Source: JBDHXE01 sp035445085 | Lineage (GTDB): Bacteria; Bacteroidota; Ignavibacteria; Kapaibacteriales; UBA2268 | Length of the DNA stretch: 64,000 nt | Assembly (NCBI GenBank): GCA_035445085.1 | Contig: DAOMQA010000008.1 | Coordinates: 1 to 64,000 of the forward strand | Direction of reading: 5' to 3' | Part shown: positions 8,517 to 18,078 of the stretch, piece after piece | Position numbering within the stretch: the stretch's first letter is position 1 | Layout of the letters: each line of letters starts with the position of its first letter | Made by a program: the position numbers and the translations under genes | The notes under the pieces: model-generated | Seen by the model: only the letters and a program-made list of their open reading frames with translations | Database searches by the model: none | Told to the model about the DNA's origin: nothing

Positions 8517-9470
8517 TTAATTATTTATTATTTTATTTGCTTTTTTAATAACTTCATCGGGGACTATAAGCCCTTGCTCTTGAAGCGCTTTGTTATTTAT
8601 TATCAATTCATATTTTGTTATTGGATTGATTTTCCCAACACTAATTTTCTCATTTTTAAGTATCTTGGCTAATAATTCACCAGACGCTCTCCCCCATTCT
8701 TCATAATTAACTCCAAAACCAATAGCAGCACCAGTAGCGACATTAGATGGGTCAGTTACAAAAATTGGCTTTTTGAATCTTTTTGCAATTGTAGCTAAGG
8801 CGGGTATCCCTTGGTAGGCAGCATTGTCTGCAGACAATACAAATAGCTCCACATTTTTACTTATTAATGATTGAGCCGCTTGCACCATATCATTAGAGCT
8901 TACAATTGGCTGCGTCAATATTTCTATACCAACTTTCTTTGCCTCATCTATCAGTTGCTTAGATGCAAAAGCAGCATTAGCTTCGCCCGGATTGAAAGGT
9001 AAACCTATTCTTTTTGCGTTTGGTATAATTTCTTGAATCAACTTGATAAAAGATTTCAATTCAAACGGATCGTAGTATCCATACAAATTATCAGAAGGAT
9101 TAATACCTAATTGCTGGGGAGCAAAAGCAACTGTAAAGACTACTGGAATATCTTTAATTTGGCTTGCTGCACCAACCATGCAAGGAGTACCGTTAGTTAA
9201 TATTACACTTACTTTTGCACTTTTAAATGACTTTAGTATCATTTGAATATTAGAAACTTCACCTTGTGCAGACATATAATTTACTTTATAATCCTTACCT
9301 TCTATTAAGCCAGCTTCCTTTAATGATTCTAATGCTGCTTGGCGTGCTTTATCCAAAACTATATCATCTGAGAATTGCAAAATTCCTATCTCTGGTATAT
9401 TATCAGTTTTACTACAGCTAATAAATGAGAAACTCATAATTATAAATAGCAAGCAATATAGATTTTTCAT
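8517..9470 (-). CDS. ABC transporter substrate-binding lipoprotein (PF04392 type)
   Basis: A 317-residue lipoprotein. A hydrophobic signal ends in the lipobox FISC near residue 19, and the mature part opens EIGILQFSDD, the same start as the two binding domains in the downstream fusion. The family motifs TNGTPCMV, PFNPGEANAAF and LSADNAAYQG are present, as is the Type-1 periplasmic-binding fold pattern. It should bind a small ligand near the outer face of the inner membrane. It is the first gene of the leftward operon, so this system encodes three related binders for one permease. The ligand is unknown; family examples bind aromatic amino acids. Confidence 0.88.
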   Translation of the reverse strand: MKNLYCLLFIIMSFSFISCSKTDNIPEIGILQFSDDIVLDKARQAALESLKEAGLIEGKDYKVNYMSAQGEVSNIQMILKSFKSAKVSVILTNGTPCMVGAASQIKDIPVVFTVAFAPQQLGINPSDNLYGYYDPFELKSFIKLIQEIIPNAKRIGLPFNPGEANAAFASKQLIDEAKKVGIEILTQPIVSSNDMVQAAQSLISKNVELFVLSADNAAYQGIPALATIAKRFKKPIFVTDPSNVATGAAIGFGVNYEEWGRASGELLAKILKNEKISVGKINPITKYELIINNKALQEQGLIVPDEVIKKANKIINN

Positions 9471-9489
9471 TTATACTCTTATTTTTTTT

Positions 9490-9497
9490 CAAAATTA
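9490..9497 (-). promoter_or_regulatory. Possible TAnnTTTG-type promoter of the ABC operon
   Basis: The minus strand reads TAATTTTG here, which matches the -7 element TAnnTTTG used by Bacteroidota sigma factors. It lies 20 bases before the first ATG of the operon. I see no convincing TTG at -33, and the region is so AT-rich that chance matches are likely. The 105-base gap also holds a ten-base inverted repeat (9524-9533 with 9568-9577) at the end of the LuxR-type gene. Confidence 0.25.
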
Positions 9498-9575
9498 ATA
9501 CAAATAAAATAAAAAATGATAAAAAACTATTTATTTATCCTCAATATTTTAATTTAATCAATGTATTTAAATAGT

Positions 9576-10169
9576 TTAGGTTAAGTTTGCTTCGTCTATA
9601 CTGATAAGATTATTTAGTATGGCATAGACAGTTAAGCCAGATACAGTTTTAATTTCCAACTTTGCACTTATATTTTTTCTGTGGCTTGAAACTGTTTGGT
9701 AACTTATGCCTAATTTGTCGCCAATCTGTTTGCTAGTAAGTCCCTGAGCAATCATCTGTAGAATAATCTTTTCACGGTTGGATAGTTCTTTATCTAAAGT
9801 TGGCTCTTGTATTTTCGTCTTTACATATTCTACTAATTTAGCGAATGATTTATGAATTTGGTACTTATTCTCCAAAATATTGATGGCAAATTTAAACATA
9901 TTACATGCCGAATCGCTGTTATAGAAAATAGGTACAATGAGTGTCTTCCCTTTGATATTGTCTATAAAGAATTTGTATTTATTAAAATAGAATTCATCTA
10001 TAAATATGATAGTATATATTTGTTTTTCAATTTTATTAATAAGAATATCAAAATCATCACACTTATCGATATATTCAGTTCTGCTAAAGAATTCTGGTAC
10101 AATATCAAATAAGGCTTTAGAAATAATAAAAGAATTTGAAAATATGATAGTATGTACTAAATTATTCAT
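9576..10169 (-). CDS. LuxR/NarL-family transcriptional regulator with degenerate receiver
   Basis: A 197-residue DNA-binding regulator. The C-terminal GerE helix-turn-helix is clear at about 128-190: LSNREKIILQMIAQGLTSKQI, then the recognition helix TVSSHRKNISAKL. The N-terminal 120 residues have the alternating strand/helix pattern of a receiver domain, with an Asp (58) at the end of the third strand. However, the acidic pair normally near residue 10 is missing (SNS instead), so it is probably not a normal phospho-acceptor. It starts 12 bases after the RIC/YtfE-like gene and is probably co-transcribed with it. It may control that gene or the ABC operon 105 bases downstream; neither is shown. 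Confidence 0.8.
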   Translation of the reverse strand: MNNLVHTIIFSNSFIISKALFDIVPEFFSRTEYIDKCDDFDILINKIEKQIYTIIFIDEFYFNKYKFFIDNIKGKTLIVPIFYNSDSACNMFKFAINILENKYQIHKSFAKLVEYVKTKIQEPTLDKELSNREKIILQMIAQGLTSKQIGDKLGISYQTVSSHRKNISAKLEIKTVSGLTVYAILNNLISIDEANLT

Positions 10170-10181
10170 TTGTTGGTAATA

Positions 10182-10865
10182 TCAGTAATTTATTATTTGT
10201 GCTTTTGGAAACAATATCTTATTTTCAATTAGTTCGTGTATTCTCAAATCCTCTTCCATTTCAAATAATAAATTAATTATACTTCTAATGATAGCTATGT
10301 TCTCAAATGGGCGAAAATATCTAATTAATAAATTTTTTAAATCAACAAGTTTTTCGTCTAAATTATCGTGATTTTGCATATACTCCGCAACAATGTTATC
10401 TTTGTTTATATCTTCGTTTGTGTTATTAGCATTGACTATTAAAGGAAAAATCACAGAATCTTCATAATTTATATGCTTTATAAAGTCGTCTTTATATTCT
10501 TTAAAATACATCATTAGTAGCTTACAATCTAATTCTCTATTACGCTCTAATTCTGCTAATCTGTTTATTAATGATTCAATTTCTGGCAAATAATCAAACT
10601 CATAAGATTGATGAGAATTCTTAAGGTACTTCACAGTATTGATAACTGCGTAATTATCCAAGTAATTAGGATTAAACTCATCACGATTTATGATTAGCAT
10701 CATTAAATCAATAACAAATTTCACCTCTAGATTATATTGCTCGCAAACTTGCTTTATTGTATTATCTCTAAAGCCTAATTTAACTCCTAATCTATCTAAA
10801 AAGTTTAGTAGTGCGGGGTAATCTTTAATATAATCAGCAAGTTTGTTATCTTCTAATATCATCAT
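10182..10865 (-). CDS. Di-iron RIC/YtfE/ScdA-like protein lacking the N-terminal cysteines
   Basis: A 227-residue protein resembling the repair-of-iron-centres family, which mends nitrosative or oxidative damage to iron-sulfur clusters. The N-terminal ScdA-like helical domain (about 8-55) is followed by a hemerythrin-like four-helix bundle. Candidate iron ligands are His85, His131, Glu135, His166, His210 and Glu214. These match E. coli YtfE (84, 129, 133, 160, 204, 208) closely in spacing. The Cys-Cys-Gly-Gly motif near residue 30 is absent: the sequence there is KLGFRD. The start overlaps the glnS stop by four bases (ATGA). A LuxR-type regulator follows. Confidence 0.75.
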   Translation of the reverse strand: MMILEDNKLADYIKDYPALLNFLDRLGVKLGFRDNTIKQVCEQYNLEVKFVIDLMMLIINRDEFNPNYLDNYAVINTVKYLKNSHQSYEFDYLPEIESLINRLAELERNRELDCKLLMMYFKEYKDDFIKHINYEDSVIFPLIVNANNTNEDINKDNIVAEYMQNHDNLDEKLVDLKNLLIRYFRPFENIAIIRSIINLLFEMEEDLRIHELIENKILFPKAQIINY

Positions 10866-12589
10866 TTATCTTTAACTTTACTCCAAGTATCTTTTAAGGT
10901 AGCAGTTCTATTAAATACTATATTATTATCATTTGAATCTTTGCTATCAAGGCAGAAGTAGCCAATTCTTTCAAATTGGAACTTATCACTTGGCTTAAAG
11001 TTTTTTATGAACGGTTCTACTTTACAATTTTCAATGATTTGTAATGAATTAGGATTCAAATTATCCAAGAATGTTTGTCCTTCTTCTACTTGGTCTGGGT
11101 TAGATTTTGTAAATAGATGTTCGTAAAGCCTTACAGTAGAATTAATAGCATACTTTGCAGAAACCCAATGTATAGTAGACTTAACTTTTTTATTACTTGT
11201 TCCGCTTCCACTCCTAGTATCGGGATCATAGGTGCAATGAATTTCGACTATATTTCCATCTTCATCTTTAATAATACTTTCGCATTTTATAATATAAGCA
11301 TATCTTAGTCTTACTTCGTTTCCAGGTGACAATCTATAAAATTTTGATTGAGGATTTTCCATGAAATCATCTTGCTCTATATATATTTCCTTTGTAAAAA
11401 TAATATTACGATGACCCATTGATTCATCTTCTGGGTTATTTACTGCACTTACTTCTTCTTCATAAGCATCAGGCAAATTTGTAATTACTAATTTAATTGG
11501 ATTTAGTACAGCCATTATCCTTTGAGCAATTTTGTTCAGGTGATCTCGCAAGCAAAACTCTAATAAGCCATAGTCTACTGTAGAATCAGCTTTTGCTACC
11601 CCAATAATGTCAGCAAAATTACGGATTGATTCCGGAGTATAACCTCGCCTCCTAAAGGCGCTAATAGTTGGCATACGTGGGTCATCCCAAGCACTTACAT
11701 AATTTTCTTTTACTAATTGTAATAACTTTCTTTTACTTAAAACAGTATAACTAAGGTTTAATCTAGCAAACTCTGTTTGTTGGGGTCTATACATACCTAA
11801 TTCAATTAATACCCAATCGTATAATGGTCTGTTATTTTCAAATTCCAAGGTACACAATGAATGCGTGATTCCTTCGATAGAATCAGAGATACAGTGTGTA
11901 AAGTCGTACATTGGATATATACACCATTTATTAGCAGTTTGGTGGTGGTGAGCAGTAAATCGCTTCTTTACGTCTGGTTCGTCTGGGTTTTCGATACCAA
12001 TAATTCTATATAATATTGGGTCTCGCATTACTATATTAGGTGAAGCCATATCTATTTTCGCTCTAAGGACTTTAGTACCATCTTTAAATTCCCCCTTTTT
12101 CATTCTACGGAATAAATCTAAAGATTCGGCTACTGGTCTATCTCTATAGGGGCTATTCTTGCCTGCTTCGGTAAGAGTGCCTCTATATTGGCGTATTTCC
12201 TCTGGGCTTAGCTCACATACATAAGCCTTTCCTTTATAAATTAATTGCTCTGCTAAATAGTATAGTGTATCAAAGTAGTCAGACGCATAACGCTCACGGT
12301 CTGCCCATTCAAAGCCTAACCATTTAACATCTTCTTTTATAGATTCTACATATTCAGTATCTTCTTTCACAGGGTTTGTATCATCAAATCTAAGGTTAGT
12401 TAGTCCATTATACTCTTTGGCTAATCCAAAATTTAGACAAATAGATTTTGCGTGACCTATATGAAGGTATCCGTTTGGTTCTGGTGGAAACCTTGTGTTC
12501 ATTCTACCTAAATATTTATTATTTTTTATATCTTCATTAATGATAGATTTTATAAAATTTGAATGTATATTTTTATCTTCAGACATCAC
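10862..12589 (-). CDS. glnS: Glutaminyl-tRNA synthetase
   Basis: A 575-residue class I synthetase that charges tRNA-Gln directly. It has the [17 protein letters not shown] signature with HIGH at 43-46, the KMSKS-equivalent VLSKRKL near 277, and the RFDDTNP strand typical of GlnRS rather than GluRS. The length is normal for the bacterial enzyme (about 550). AGGAAAGAG precedes the start, which could be either of two adjacent ATGs. The gene begins 55 bases after trpS ends and overlaps the RIC-like gene at its 3' end, so glnS and the two downstream genes may share a transcript. Confidence 0.96.
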   Translation of the reverse strand: MMSEDKNIHSNFIKSIINEDIKNNKYLGRMNTRFPPEPNGYLHIGHAKSICLNFGLAKEYNGLTNLRFDDTNPVKEDTEYVESIKEDVKWLGFEWADRERYASDYFDTLYYLAEQLIYKGKAYVCELSPEEIRQYRGTLTEAGKNSPYRDRPVAESLDLFRRMKKGEFKDGTKVLRAKIDMASPNIVMRDPILYRIIGIENPDEPDVKKRFTAHHHQTANKWCIYPMYDFTHCISDSIEGITHSLCTLEFENNRPLYDWVLIELGMYRPQQTEFARLNLSYTVLSKRKLLQLVKENYVSAWDDPRMPTISAFRRRGYTPESIRNFADIIGVAKADSTVDYGLLEFCLRDHLNKIAQRIMAVLNPIKLVITNLPDAYEEEVSAVNNPEDESMGHRNIIFTKEIYIEQDDFMENPQSKFYRLSPGNEVRLRYAYIIKCESIIKDEDGNIVEIHCTYDPDTRSGSGTSNKKVKSTIHWVSAKYAINSTVRLYEHLFTKSNPDQVEEGQTFLDNLNPNSLQIIENCKVEPFIKNFKPSDKFQFERIGYFCLDSKDSNDNNIVFNRTATLKDTWSKVKDK

Positions 12590-12644
12590 TCTTTCCTAAC
12601 TTATAGTATTTGCTTATAATTTTTATAATACAAAAATATCAAAA

Positions 12645-13655
12645 TTATTTATCAAAATTCACAAAACCAACTTTCTTATACACTTTTCTTAAAGTTTTAA
12701 ACGCGGATCTTTTAGCTTTATCGCTACCTGCGATTAAAATTTGCTTTAATTGCTCTTTATCAGCTATTAATTCATTGTATCTATCTCTAATAGGTCTAAT
12801 ATAATCTGCTACAATCTCTGCCGTATCTGCTTTAAATTGGCCATAACCCTTACCGTTATATTTCTCTTGAATGGCATCAAAAGACTCATTAGTAGCAAGT
12901 TGATATAATGTCATTAGATTTTGGATACCGGGCTTATCGTCAGAAAATATAACTTCTGTACCCGAATCTGTTACTGCACGTTTAATTTTATTTTTAATTT
13001 GCTCATCAGTATCGGTTAAAAATATTGTTGCTCCTTGATTTGGGTCGGATTTTGACATTTTTTCATTGGGGTTTTGCAGACTCATAATTCTAGCTCCAAC
13101 TTTAGGTATATATGGCTCTGGTACTTTAAAAGTATCCGAATAGTTAAAATTGAAACGTTGAGCTAAATTTCTTGTTAATTCTAAATGTTGCTTCTGATCT
13201 TCTCCCACTGGTACTAAATCAGCTTGATATAATAAAATATCTGACGCCATCAATACTGGGTAGTCAAATAAGCCGACATTGACATTTTCGGAATGCTTAT
13301 TAGACTTATCTTTAAATTGTGTCATTCTACTACATTCGCCCATACCAGTAAAGGTATTTAGTACCCAAGTTAGCTGTGTATGCTCTGGCACAAAAGACTG
13401 TATAAATAATGTACTTGTTTCGGGGTTGATACCCGAAGCAATAAACATTGCCGCTGTATCTAATGTTCTCTGCCTTAATGAAGCTGGTTCTTGTTTCACT
13501 GTAATAGCATGCAAATCTGCAATCATAAAATAGCATTCATATTCTTGTTGCAACTTAACCCAATTAAGAATTGCTCCAGCTAAGTGCCCAATAGTCATAA
13601 TACCCGAAGGAGTAACCCCACTTAGAATAACTGGCTTTTTATCTATATTATTCAT
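12645..13655 (-). CDS. trpS: Tryptophanyl-tRNA synthetase
   Basis: A 336-residue class I synthetase. The HIGH motif is TIGH (21-24) in GVTPSGIMTIGHLAGA, and KMSKS lies at 199-203 in NEKMSKSDPN. The length fits the bacterial family (about 330-340). I use the ATG at 13655; a TTG four codons upstream (13667) is in frame but less likely. Neither has a good Shine-Dalgarno sequence. It is transcribed divergently from thyX across an 82-base gap that carries a palindromic site. Confidence 0.96.
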   Translation of the reverse strand: MNNIDKKPVILSGVTPSGIMTIGHLAGAILNWVKLQQEYECYFMIADLHAITVKQEPASLRQRTLDTAAMFIASGINPETSTLFIQSFVPEHTQLTWVLNTFTGMGECSRMTQFKDKSNKHSENVNVGLFDYPVLMASDILLYQADLVPVGEDQKQHLELTRNLAQRFNFNYSDTFKVPEPYIPKVGARIMSLQNPNEKMSKSDPNQGATIFLTDTDEQIKNKIKRAVTDSGTEVIFSDDKPGIQNLMTLYQLATNESFDAIQEKYNGKGYGQFKADTAEIVADYIRPIRDRYNELIADKEQLKQILIAGSDKAKRSAFKTLRKVYKKVGFVNFDK

Positions 13656-13689
13656 ATAAGAAATCAATAAAATTTATAATATTAATCTG

Positions 13690-13720
13690 TGTTTAACGAT
13701 TAAACATTTTTTATGTTTAA
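13690..13720. promoter_or_regulatory. Palindromic operator-like site between trpS and thyX
   Basis: A perfect 7-base inverted repeat with a 3-base spacer, TGTTTAA-CGA-TTAAACA (13690-13706), is followed by a third copy of the half-site TGTTTAA at 13714-13720. It lies between two divergent genes, 31 bases before the thyX start, where a repressor or activator could affect both. I know no named regulator with this box, and the AT-rich background weakens the case. Confidence 0.35.
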
Positions 13721-13737
13721 ATTTTTTATAAAATATT

Positions 13738-14586
13738 TTGAAAGCAGAAGTTGAAAATTTGTTAGGCAAAGAATTTCCTTGCCTGGATAAGGGATTTGTA
13801 AGATTAATTGATGTCATGGGTGACGACTCTTCGATAGTTCAGGCAGCGCGAGTATCTTATGGGCAAGGTACCAAATCTGTAAATGAAGATAGAGGTCTAA
13901 TTAGGTATTTGATGCGTCATAAACATACAACTCCTTTCGAAATGGTAGAATTCAAATTCCATATTAAATTGCCTATTTTTATAGCACGCCAATGGATAAG
14001 ACACCGTACAGCCAATGTAAATGAATATAGTGGTAGGTACTCTGAGATGAAAGATGATTTTTATATACCAGAGCCAGAACAAATACGCCACCAAAGCACA
14101 ATGAATAAGCAAGGTAGGAGTGAATCTACTTTGGAACTTGATAAAATTAATGAAATTAATGAAATTTTAAATAATAATCAAAACCAAACTTATATAGACT
14201 ATAAAAGAATGCTGGAGTTAGGTTTAGCAAGGGAGATTGCTAGGATTAGCTTGCCAGTTTCTAATTATACTGAATGGTATTGGAAAATAGATCTGCACAA
14301 TTTATTTCATTTTTTGAGATTAAGAATAGATAGCCATGCGCAGTACGAAATTAGAGTTTATTCTCAGATAATGGCCGATATTGTCAAGGCTATTGTACCT
14401 TTAGCTTGGGAAGCCTTTGAAGATTATGAATTAAATTCTGTCTACTTTTCAAAGCAAGAAATAGTAGCCTTGAAGCAACTCATTGATTTTAATTTACCCG
14501 ACGACGAAGAATTTGCAGGTAAGTTAAGCAAACGCGAAGCTAGTGAATTAAAGTTAAAATTACAAAAAATATTAAATATTGTGTAA
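13738..14586 (+). CDS. thyX: Flavin-dependent thymidylate synthase
   Basis: A 282-residue ThyX, which methylates dUMP to dTMP using methylenetetrahydrofolate and FAD. The ThyX motif RHRTANVNEYS (88-98) fits RHRx7S exactly, followed by GRYSEM. Length is within the family range (about 220-300). The only sensible start is a TTG at 13738. A stop codon lies three codons upstream, the next in-frame ATG is at codon 27, inside the conserved region, and the ATG at 13713 is in another frame. No thyA is in the window. TTG initiation without a Shine-Dalgarno sequence suggests modest expression. Confidence 0.93.
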   Translation: MKAEVENLLGKEFPCLDKGFVRLIDVMGDDSSIVQAARVSYGQGTKSVNEDRGLIRYLMRHKHTTPFEMVEFKFHIKLPIFIARQWIRHRTANVNEYSGRYSEMKDDFYIPEPEQIRHQSTMNKQGRSESTLELDKINEINEILNNNQNQTYIDYKRMLELGLAREIARISLPVSNYTEWYWKIDLHNLFHFLRLRIDSHAQYEIRVYSQIMADIVKAIVPLAWEAFEDYELNSVYFSKQEIVALKQLIDFNLPDDEEFAGKLSKREASELKLKLQKILNIV

Positions 14587-14658
14587 CCTATTGTTATAAA
14601 TTATGTCTTACTTTAGAATGATGTTTAGGTTAATTTAAGAAAACTAAGGAAAATAAAA

Positions 14659-15363
14659 ATGAAAATAACAATGTTATTCTTATTGCTATTTGTAACTACT
14701 TTTGCAGCTTCAAATAAAGATATAGAGAAAATACTAACTAAATACTCTAAAACTCAGGGTCTGGACGCCGTGCAAGGCTTAAAGGATTTTAAGATAAGCG
14801 GGGTTGATATTGGCGAAAAAGATGAATTAGCTTTTAATTATTATTTTTTGAAACCAAACTTTCATAGATTTGATATTAAGTCAAAAAAAATAAACCTGAA
14901 GATGACTTGGGACGGAGGTAAGGAAGGTTACTTAGTTAATGGCACGAACCCGCCTCAAAGACTTAGTGATAATGAAAAGTTAATAATGAAAATATTTAGC
15001 GAATTAATTTACTCGCCTATCTACGAATACCAAAAGAATAATTATAAATTCTCATTAGAAGGTATAAAAGAACAATTAGGGAAAAAATGTTTTAGGATAT
15101 TAAAAACAGAAAAATCTGGGGTAGTTACAGATTTATATATAGATTCGTCGAAATACGAGCTATTGAATAGCATTAAGGTATTCGATCAGTTTGAAGAGGC
15201 TTTGTATAGTAATGTGGTTTATAAAGACTATGCTAAATTTGGGGACATCAAAGTACCTAAATCTTTAGTTTTAGGTATCAATGATGTCCAATTTAAATAC
15301 AGAATAGATTCAGTAATGTATAATATAGGTCTAATTCCTGACGACTTTAGAAAACCTTTCTAA
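14659..15363 (+). CDS. Secreted LolA/outer-membrane-lipoprotein-sorting-like protein
   Basis: A 234-residue exported protein. Residues 1-17 form a signal peptide ending FAAS. The mature chain has alternating beta strands of the LolA/LolB-like fold, including DLYIDSSKYELLNSIKVF, typical of DUF4292 or LolA-type proteins in this group. Such proteins bind lipid acyl chains or lipoproteins in the periplasm. AAGGAAA precedes the ATG. It follows thyX after 72 bases and its stop overlaps the stop of the convergent U32 gene by four bases. The family assignment rests on pattern only. Confidence 0.55.
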   Translation: MKITMLFLLLFVTTFAASNKDIEKILTKYSKTQGLDAVQGLKDFKISGVDIGEKDELAFNYYFLKPNFHRFDIKSKKINLKMTWDGGKEGYLVNGTNPPQRLSDNEKLIMKIFSELIYSPIYEYQKNNYKFSLEGIKEQLGKKCFRILKTEKSGVVTDLYIDSSKYELLNSIKVFDQFEEALYSNVVYKDYAKFGDIKVPKSLVLGINDVQFKYRIDSVMYNIGLIPDDFRKPF

Positions 15364-16604
15364 TCATTCGGTACAATTTTATATAACTGGTCTTTTTTAC
15401 GAACTTTAGAATCAACAGGAAAAGCAACTAATTGACCTTTTCCTGCTTTTTTTAATTGTCCTTCATTATCTCTTAATTCTTTGATTGTCCCTTCGTAAAC
15501 GCCTGTTGTAGCACCTATAATCATAATATTATCGTCTAATTCAATATCATTAGTTCTTATTTGCACTTCGGCAACACCTAACTTAGAGAAATAATTTGTA
15601 ATATCGCCTATGAACACTTTTTTAGTAGTTGCAGCGGAGCCGTATTTCGGGCTCCAATCTCCCAGTTTTTGGCCTAAATAATATCCATCCCAAAATCCTC
15701 TATTATATACTTTAGCTAATTTTTCTTCAAGAACTTTGATGTTTTCCATTGTATATTCGCCTATTTCTATCAAGCGTAGAGCTTCTTTATATGCTTCTGT
15801 AGTATATTTAACATATTCTGGCGAACGTCCGCGTCCTTCAATTTTAAGTACTGATACACCGGCATCGATAATTCTATCTAAGAAATGTATTGTTCTCAAA
15901 TCCTTAGGAGACATTAGATATTCATTATCAACTTCTAATTCGTACCCAGTTTCTTTATCTGTTAATATATAGGGACGGCGGCAAGTTAATAAGCAAGAAC
16001 CTCTATTAGCAGATTTATTATATTCATGTAGACTTAAATAACATTTACCTGACGTTGCCATACACAAAGCTCCATGAGCAAACATTTCTAATTTAATTAG
16101 TTCGCCAGAGGGTCCTTTTAATTGGTCTTCCTCAATTTTCTTACTAATGAACTCCACTTGCTCTAAATTCAGTTCACGTGCTAATACAACTACATCGGCA
16201 AACCTTGAAAAGTACTTTACAGCGCTATAATTACCTACGTTAGCTTGAGTAGAGACATGAATATTGGCGCCTACTTCTCTCGCATATTCTATTACAGCAA
16301 AGTCAGCCGCAATAATAGCATCTACCCCACACTCTACTGCTTTATTGATAAGTTCCTTTGTTGGCTCCATATCGTTATCAAACATTACGATATTTAGAGT
16401 TAAATAACTTTTCATATTTGCTGCTTTAGTTTCATCGACTATCGTTTGTATCTCGTCTAAAGAGAAATTAACAGATTTACCAGATCGCATACTTAGGTTT
16501 TCGGCGCCAAAATATATAGCATCTGCCCCAGCTGCTATTGCAGCACGAAGAGACTCCCATGACCCAACTGGTGCAAGTACTTCAATTTTATTGTTGTTTA
16601 TCAT
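15360..16604 (-). CDS. Peptidase U32 family protein (TrhP/RlhA-like)
   Basis: A 414-residue protein with the U32 signature EMFAHGALCMATSGKCYLS (about 173-191). Cys181, Cys188, Cys204 and Cys208 form the four-cysteine set thought to hold an iron-sulfur cluster. The N-terminal TIM-barrel half opens EVLAPVGSWESLRAAI. Best-studied members, YegQ/TrhP and RlhA, are needed for hydroxylation of tRNA uridine-34 or of 23S rRNA rather than for proteolysis. The length is closest to TrhP. The gene starts 17 bases inside the end of the flippase gene, so the pair is coupled. Confidence 0.85.
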   Translation of the reverse strand: MINNNKIEVLAPVGSWESLRAAIAAGADAIYFGAENLSMRSGKSVNFSLDEIQTIVDETKAANMKSYLTLNIVMFDNDMEPTKELINKAVECGVDAIIAADFAVIEYAREVGANIHVSTQANVGNYSAVKYFSRFADVVVLARELNLEQVEFISKKIEEDQLKGPSGELIKLEMFAHGALCMATSGKCYLSLHEYNKSANRGSCLLTCRRPYILTDKETGYELEVDNEYLMSPKDLRTIHFLDRIIDAGVSVLKIEGRGRSPEYVKYTTEAYKEALRLIEIGEYTMENIKVLEEKLAKVYNRGFWDGYYLGQKLGDWSPKYGSAATTKKVFIGDITNYFSKLGVAEVQIRTNDIELDDNIMIIGATTGVYEGTIKELRDNEGQLKKAGKGQLVAFPVDSKVRKKDQLYKIVPND

Positions 16605-18078
16605 TTTTTTTCCTAAATTTTATAAAATTTCTAATTGATTGTAATTCTTCTTTACTAAAAAATCCAAATATGACCAGAATTGCTAAATAAGCAAGTATTA
16701 AGGCTACTTTGAATAATATTCCGTATATCACACTATTGATGAGCAAGACTTTGCTAATAGCAAACACCGTAGCAACTGCAACTATAATAATTGCAATTCT
16801 ACCCCATTCATATTTAATTGGATAAACTTTTAAACTATAATAGTATAGCACTACTGCACTAAACATATATGCTATTAAAGTAGACCAAGCGGCTCCTTCA
16901 TATCCAAACATTGGTATTAATATAAAATTTGCAACTACATTAATAATCGCTGCTAACCCTACGGCAAGAGGCAAATATTTTGTTTGCTTTTCAATTAAGA
17001 ACCCAGCGGAGAAATTAGTAAACATACCATTAAAAAAGTACGCCACTAAAATAATCGGAATAATATTTAATCCTTCCCAATATTTAGGGTTAATAAGCTT
17101 TCCGCCTATAAACGGTACTTGCACAAAATAAACCATAAAGAAAGAGAAGAATAGGAATATAAAAGAAGACACAAGAGTAAAATATGTCAGTATTCTCGCA
17201 TATAATTCTTTTGAATCTTCATCTTTATAATTACTTAAATAAAATGGCTTCCAAGCATATTCAAAAACTGTAACAAAAATCATCATCGGAATACCAAGCC
17301 TATAGTTTACTTGATATGTTGTTATTGCTAAGTCGGAGTTAGTTAATTCTTTTAAAATAGGTCTATCGGCTACCTGCAAGATAATGCTTGATATAGCAGC
17401 TGGGATAGTAGGAATGCCAAATTTTAACATTTGTCTTATTAGTGTACTATCTATATTAAACCTAAGGTTCCGCTTCAGGATTGGTAAGAAATATAAAAAC
17501 AAGCAAAATGAGCCGATAATTTGAGCCAGGAATACTCCTTCTGCTTGCATATGAAAAGGAATAAGAAATAAAAAGTTCAGGCATACAGTAACTAATATTG
17601 CGAGAAACTTAGTTATTGCAAAAGCTTTGGCTTGCCTAGACATTCGCAAATATCCATAAGGTATATAAGTTAGAGCGTCTATAAATGGCATAAGTATAGC
17701 TAATATAAATAAATAGCCGACGCTTTGTACACCTTTTGAAGCAATTAAATTACCAAAAAAATCAGAACCAATAACTAAAATTAATGTAAAAATTAGTGAT
17801 ATTCCGTTTATAAATAAATATGCGTTACTAAATGCTTTTTTAGATTGTTCTTGATTATCAAAATTATAAAATCGGAAATATGCTGTTTCCATACCAAATG
17901 AATATACAACATTTAATAAGGCAACAATTGAAAACGAATAAATTACAAAATCATATTGGTTAGTGTCTAAGTAGTTTGTATATACTGGAGTTAAGATAAA
18001 CGACAAAAAACGTCCTAAGATAGACGATAAGCCATATATAATTGTCTCACCTGCCAGAGATTTAAGTTTACTTTTCAT
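16588..18078 (-). CDS. Polysaccharide/lipid-linked sugar flippase (Wzx/MATE-MVF superfamily)
   Basis: A 496-residue integral membrane protein with about 13-14 hydrophobic segments. The N-terminus, GETIIYGLSSILGRFLSFIL, is typical of polysaccharide-biosynthesis family flippases. These move undecaprenyl-linked sugars across the inner membrane. AAGGAAAA precedes the ATG. No glycosyltransferases lie nearby, so it is not part of a visible polysaccharide cluster. The 275 bases upstream (18079-18353) contain no gene or clear terminator that I can see. Confidence 0.85.
   Translation of the reverse strand: MKSKLKSLAGETIIYGLSSILGRFLSFILTPVYTNYLDTNQYDFVIYSFSIVALLNVVYSFGMETAYFRFYNFDNQEQSKKAFSNAYLFINGISLIFTLILVIGSDFFGNLIASKGVQSVGYLFILAILMPFIDALTYIPYGYLRMSRQAKAFAITKFLAILVTVCLNFLFLIPFHMQAEGVFLAQIIGSFCLFLYFLPILKRNLRFNIDSTLIRQMLKFGIPTIPAAISSIILQVADRPILKELTNSDLAITTYQVNYRLGIPMMIFVTVFEYAWKPFYLSNYKDEDSKELYARILTYFTLVSSFIFLFFSFFMVYFVQVPFIGGKLINPKYWEGLNIIPIILVAYFFNGMFTNFSAGFLIEKQTKYLPLAVGLAAIINVVANFILIPMFGYEGAAWSTLIAYMFSAVVLYYYSLKVYPIKYEWGRIAIIIVAVATVFAISKVLLINSVIYGILFKVALILAYLAILVIFGFFSKEELQSIRNFIKFRKKNDKQQ

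Noticed and set aside
10182..10865. Simple oxygen-binding bacteriohemerythrin
   Set aside because: The spacing of the six ligands and the N-terminal helical domain fit the RIC/YtfE family better than the bacteriohemerythrin pattern.
13713..13737. ATG at 13713 as the thyX start
   Set aside because: It is out of frame with the conserved ThyX sequence; a stop codon at 13729 in the thyX frame also blocks any earlier start.
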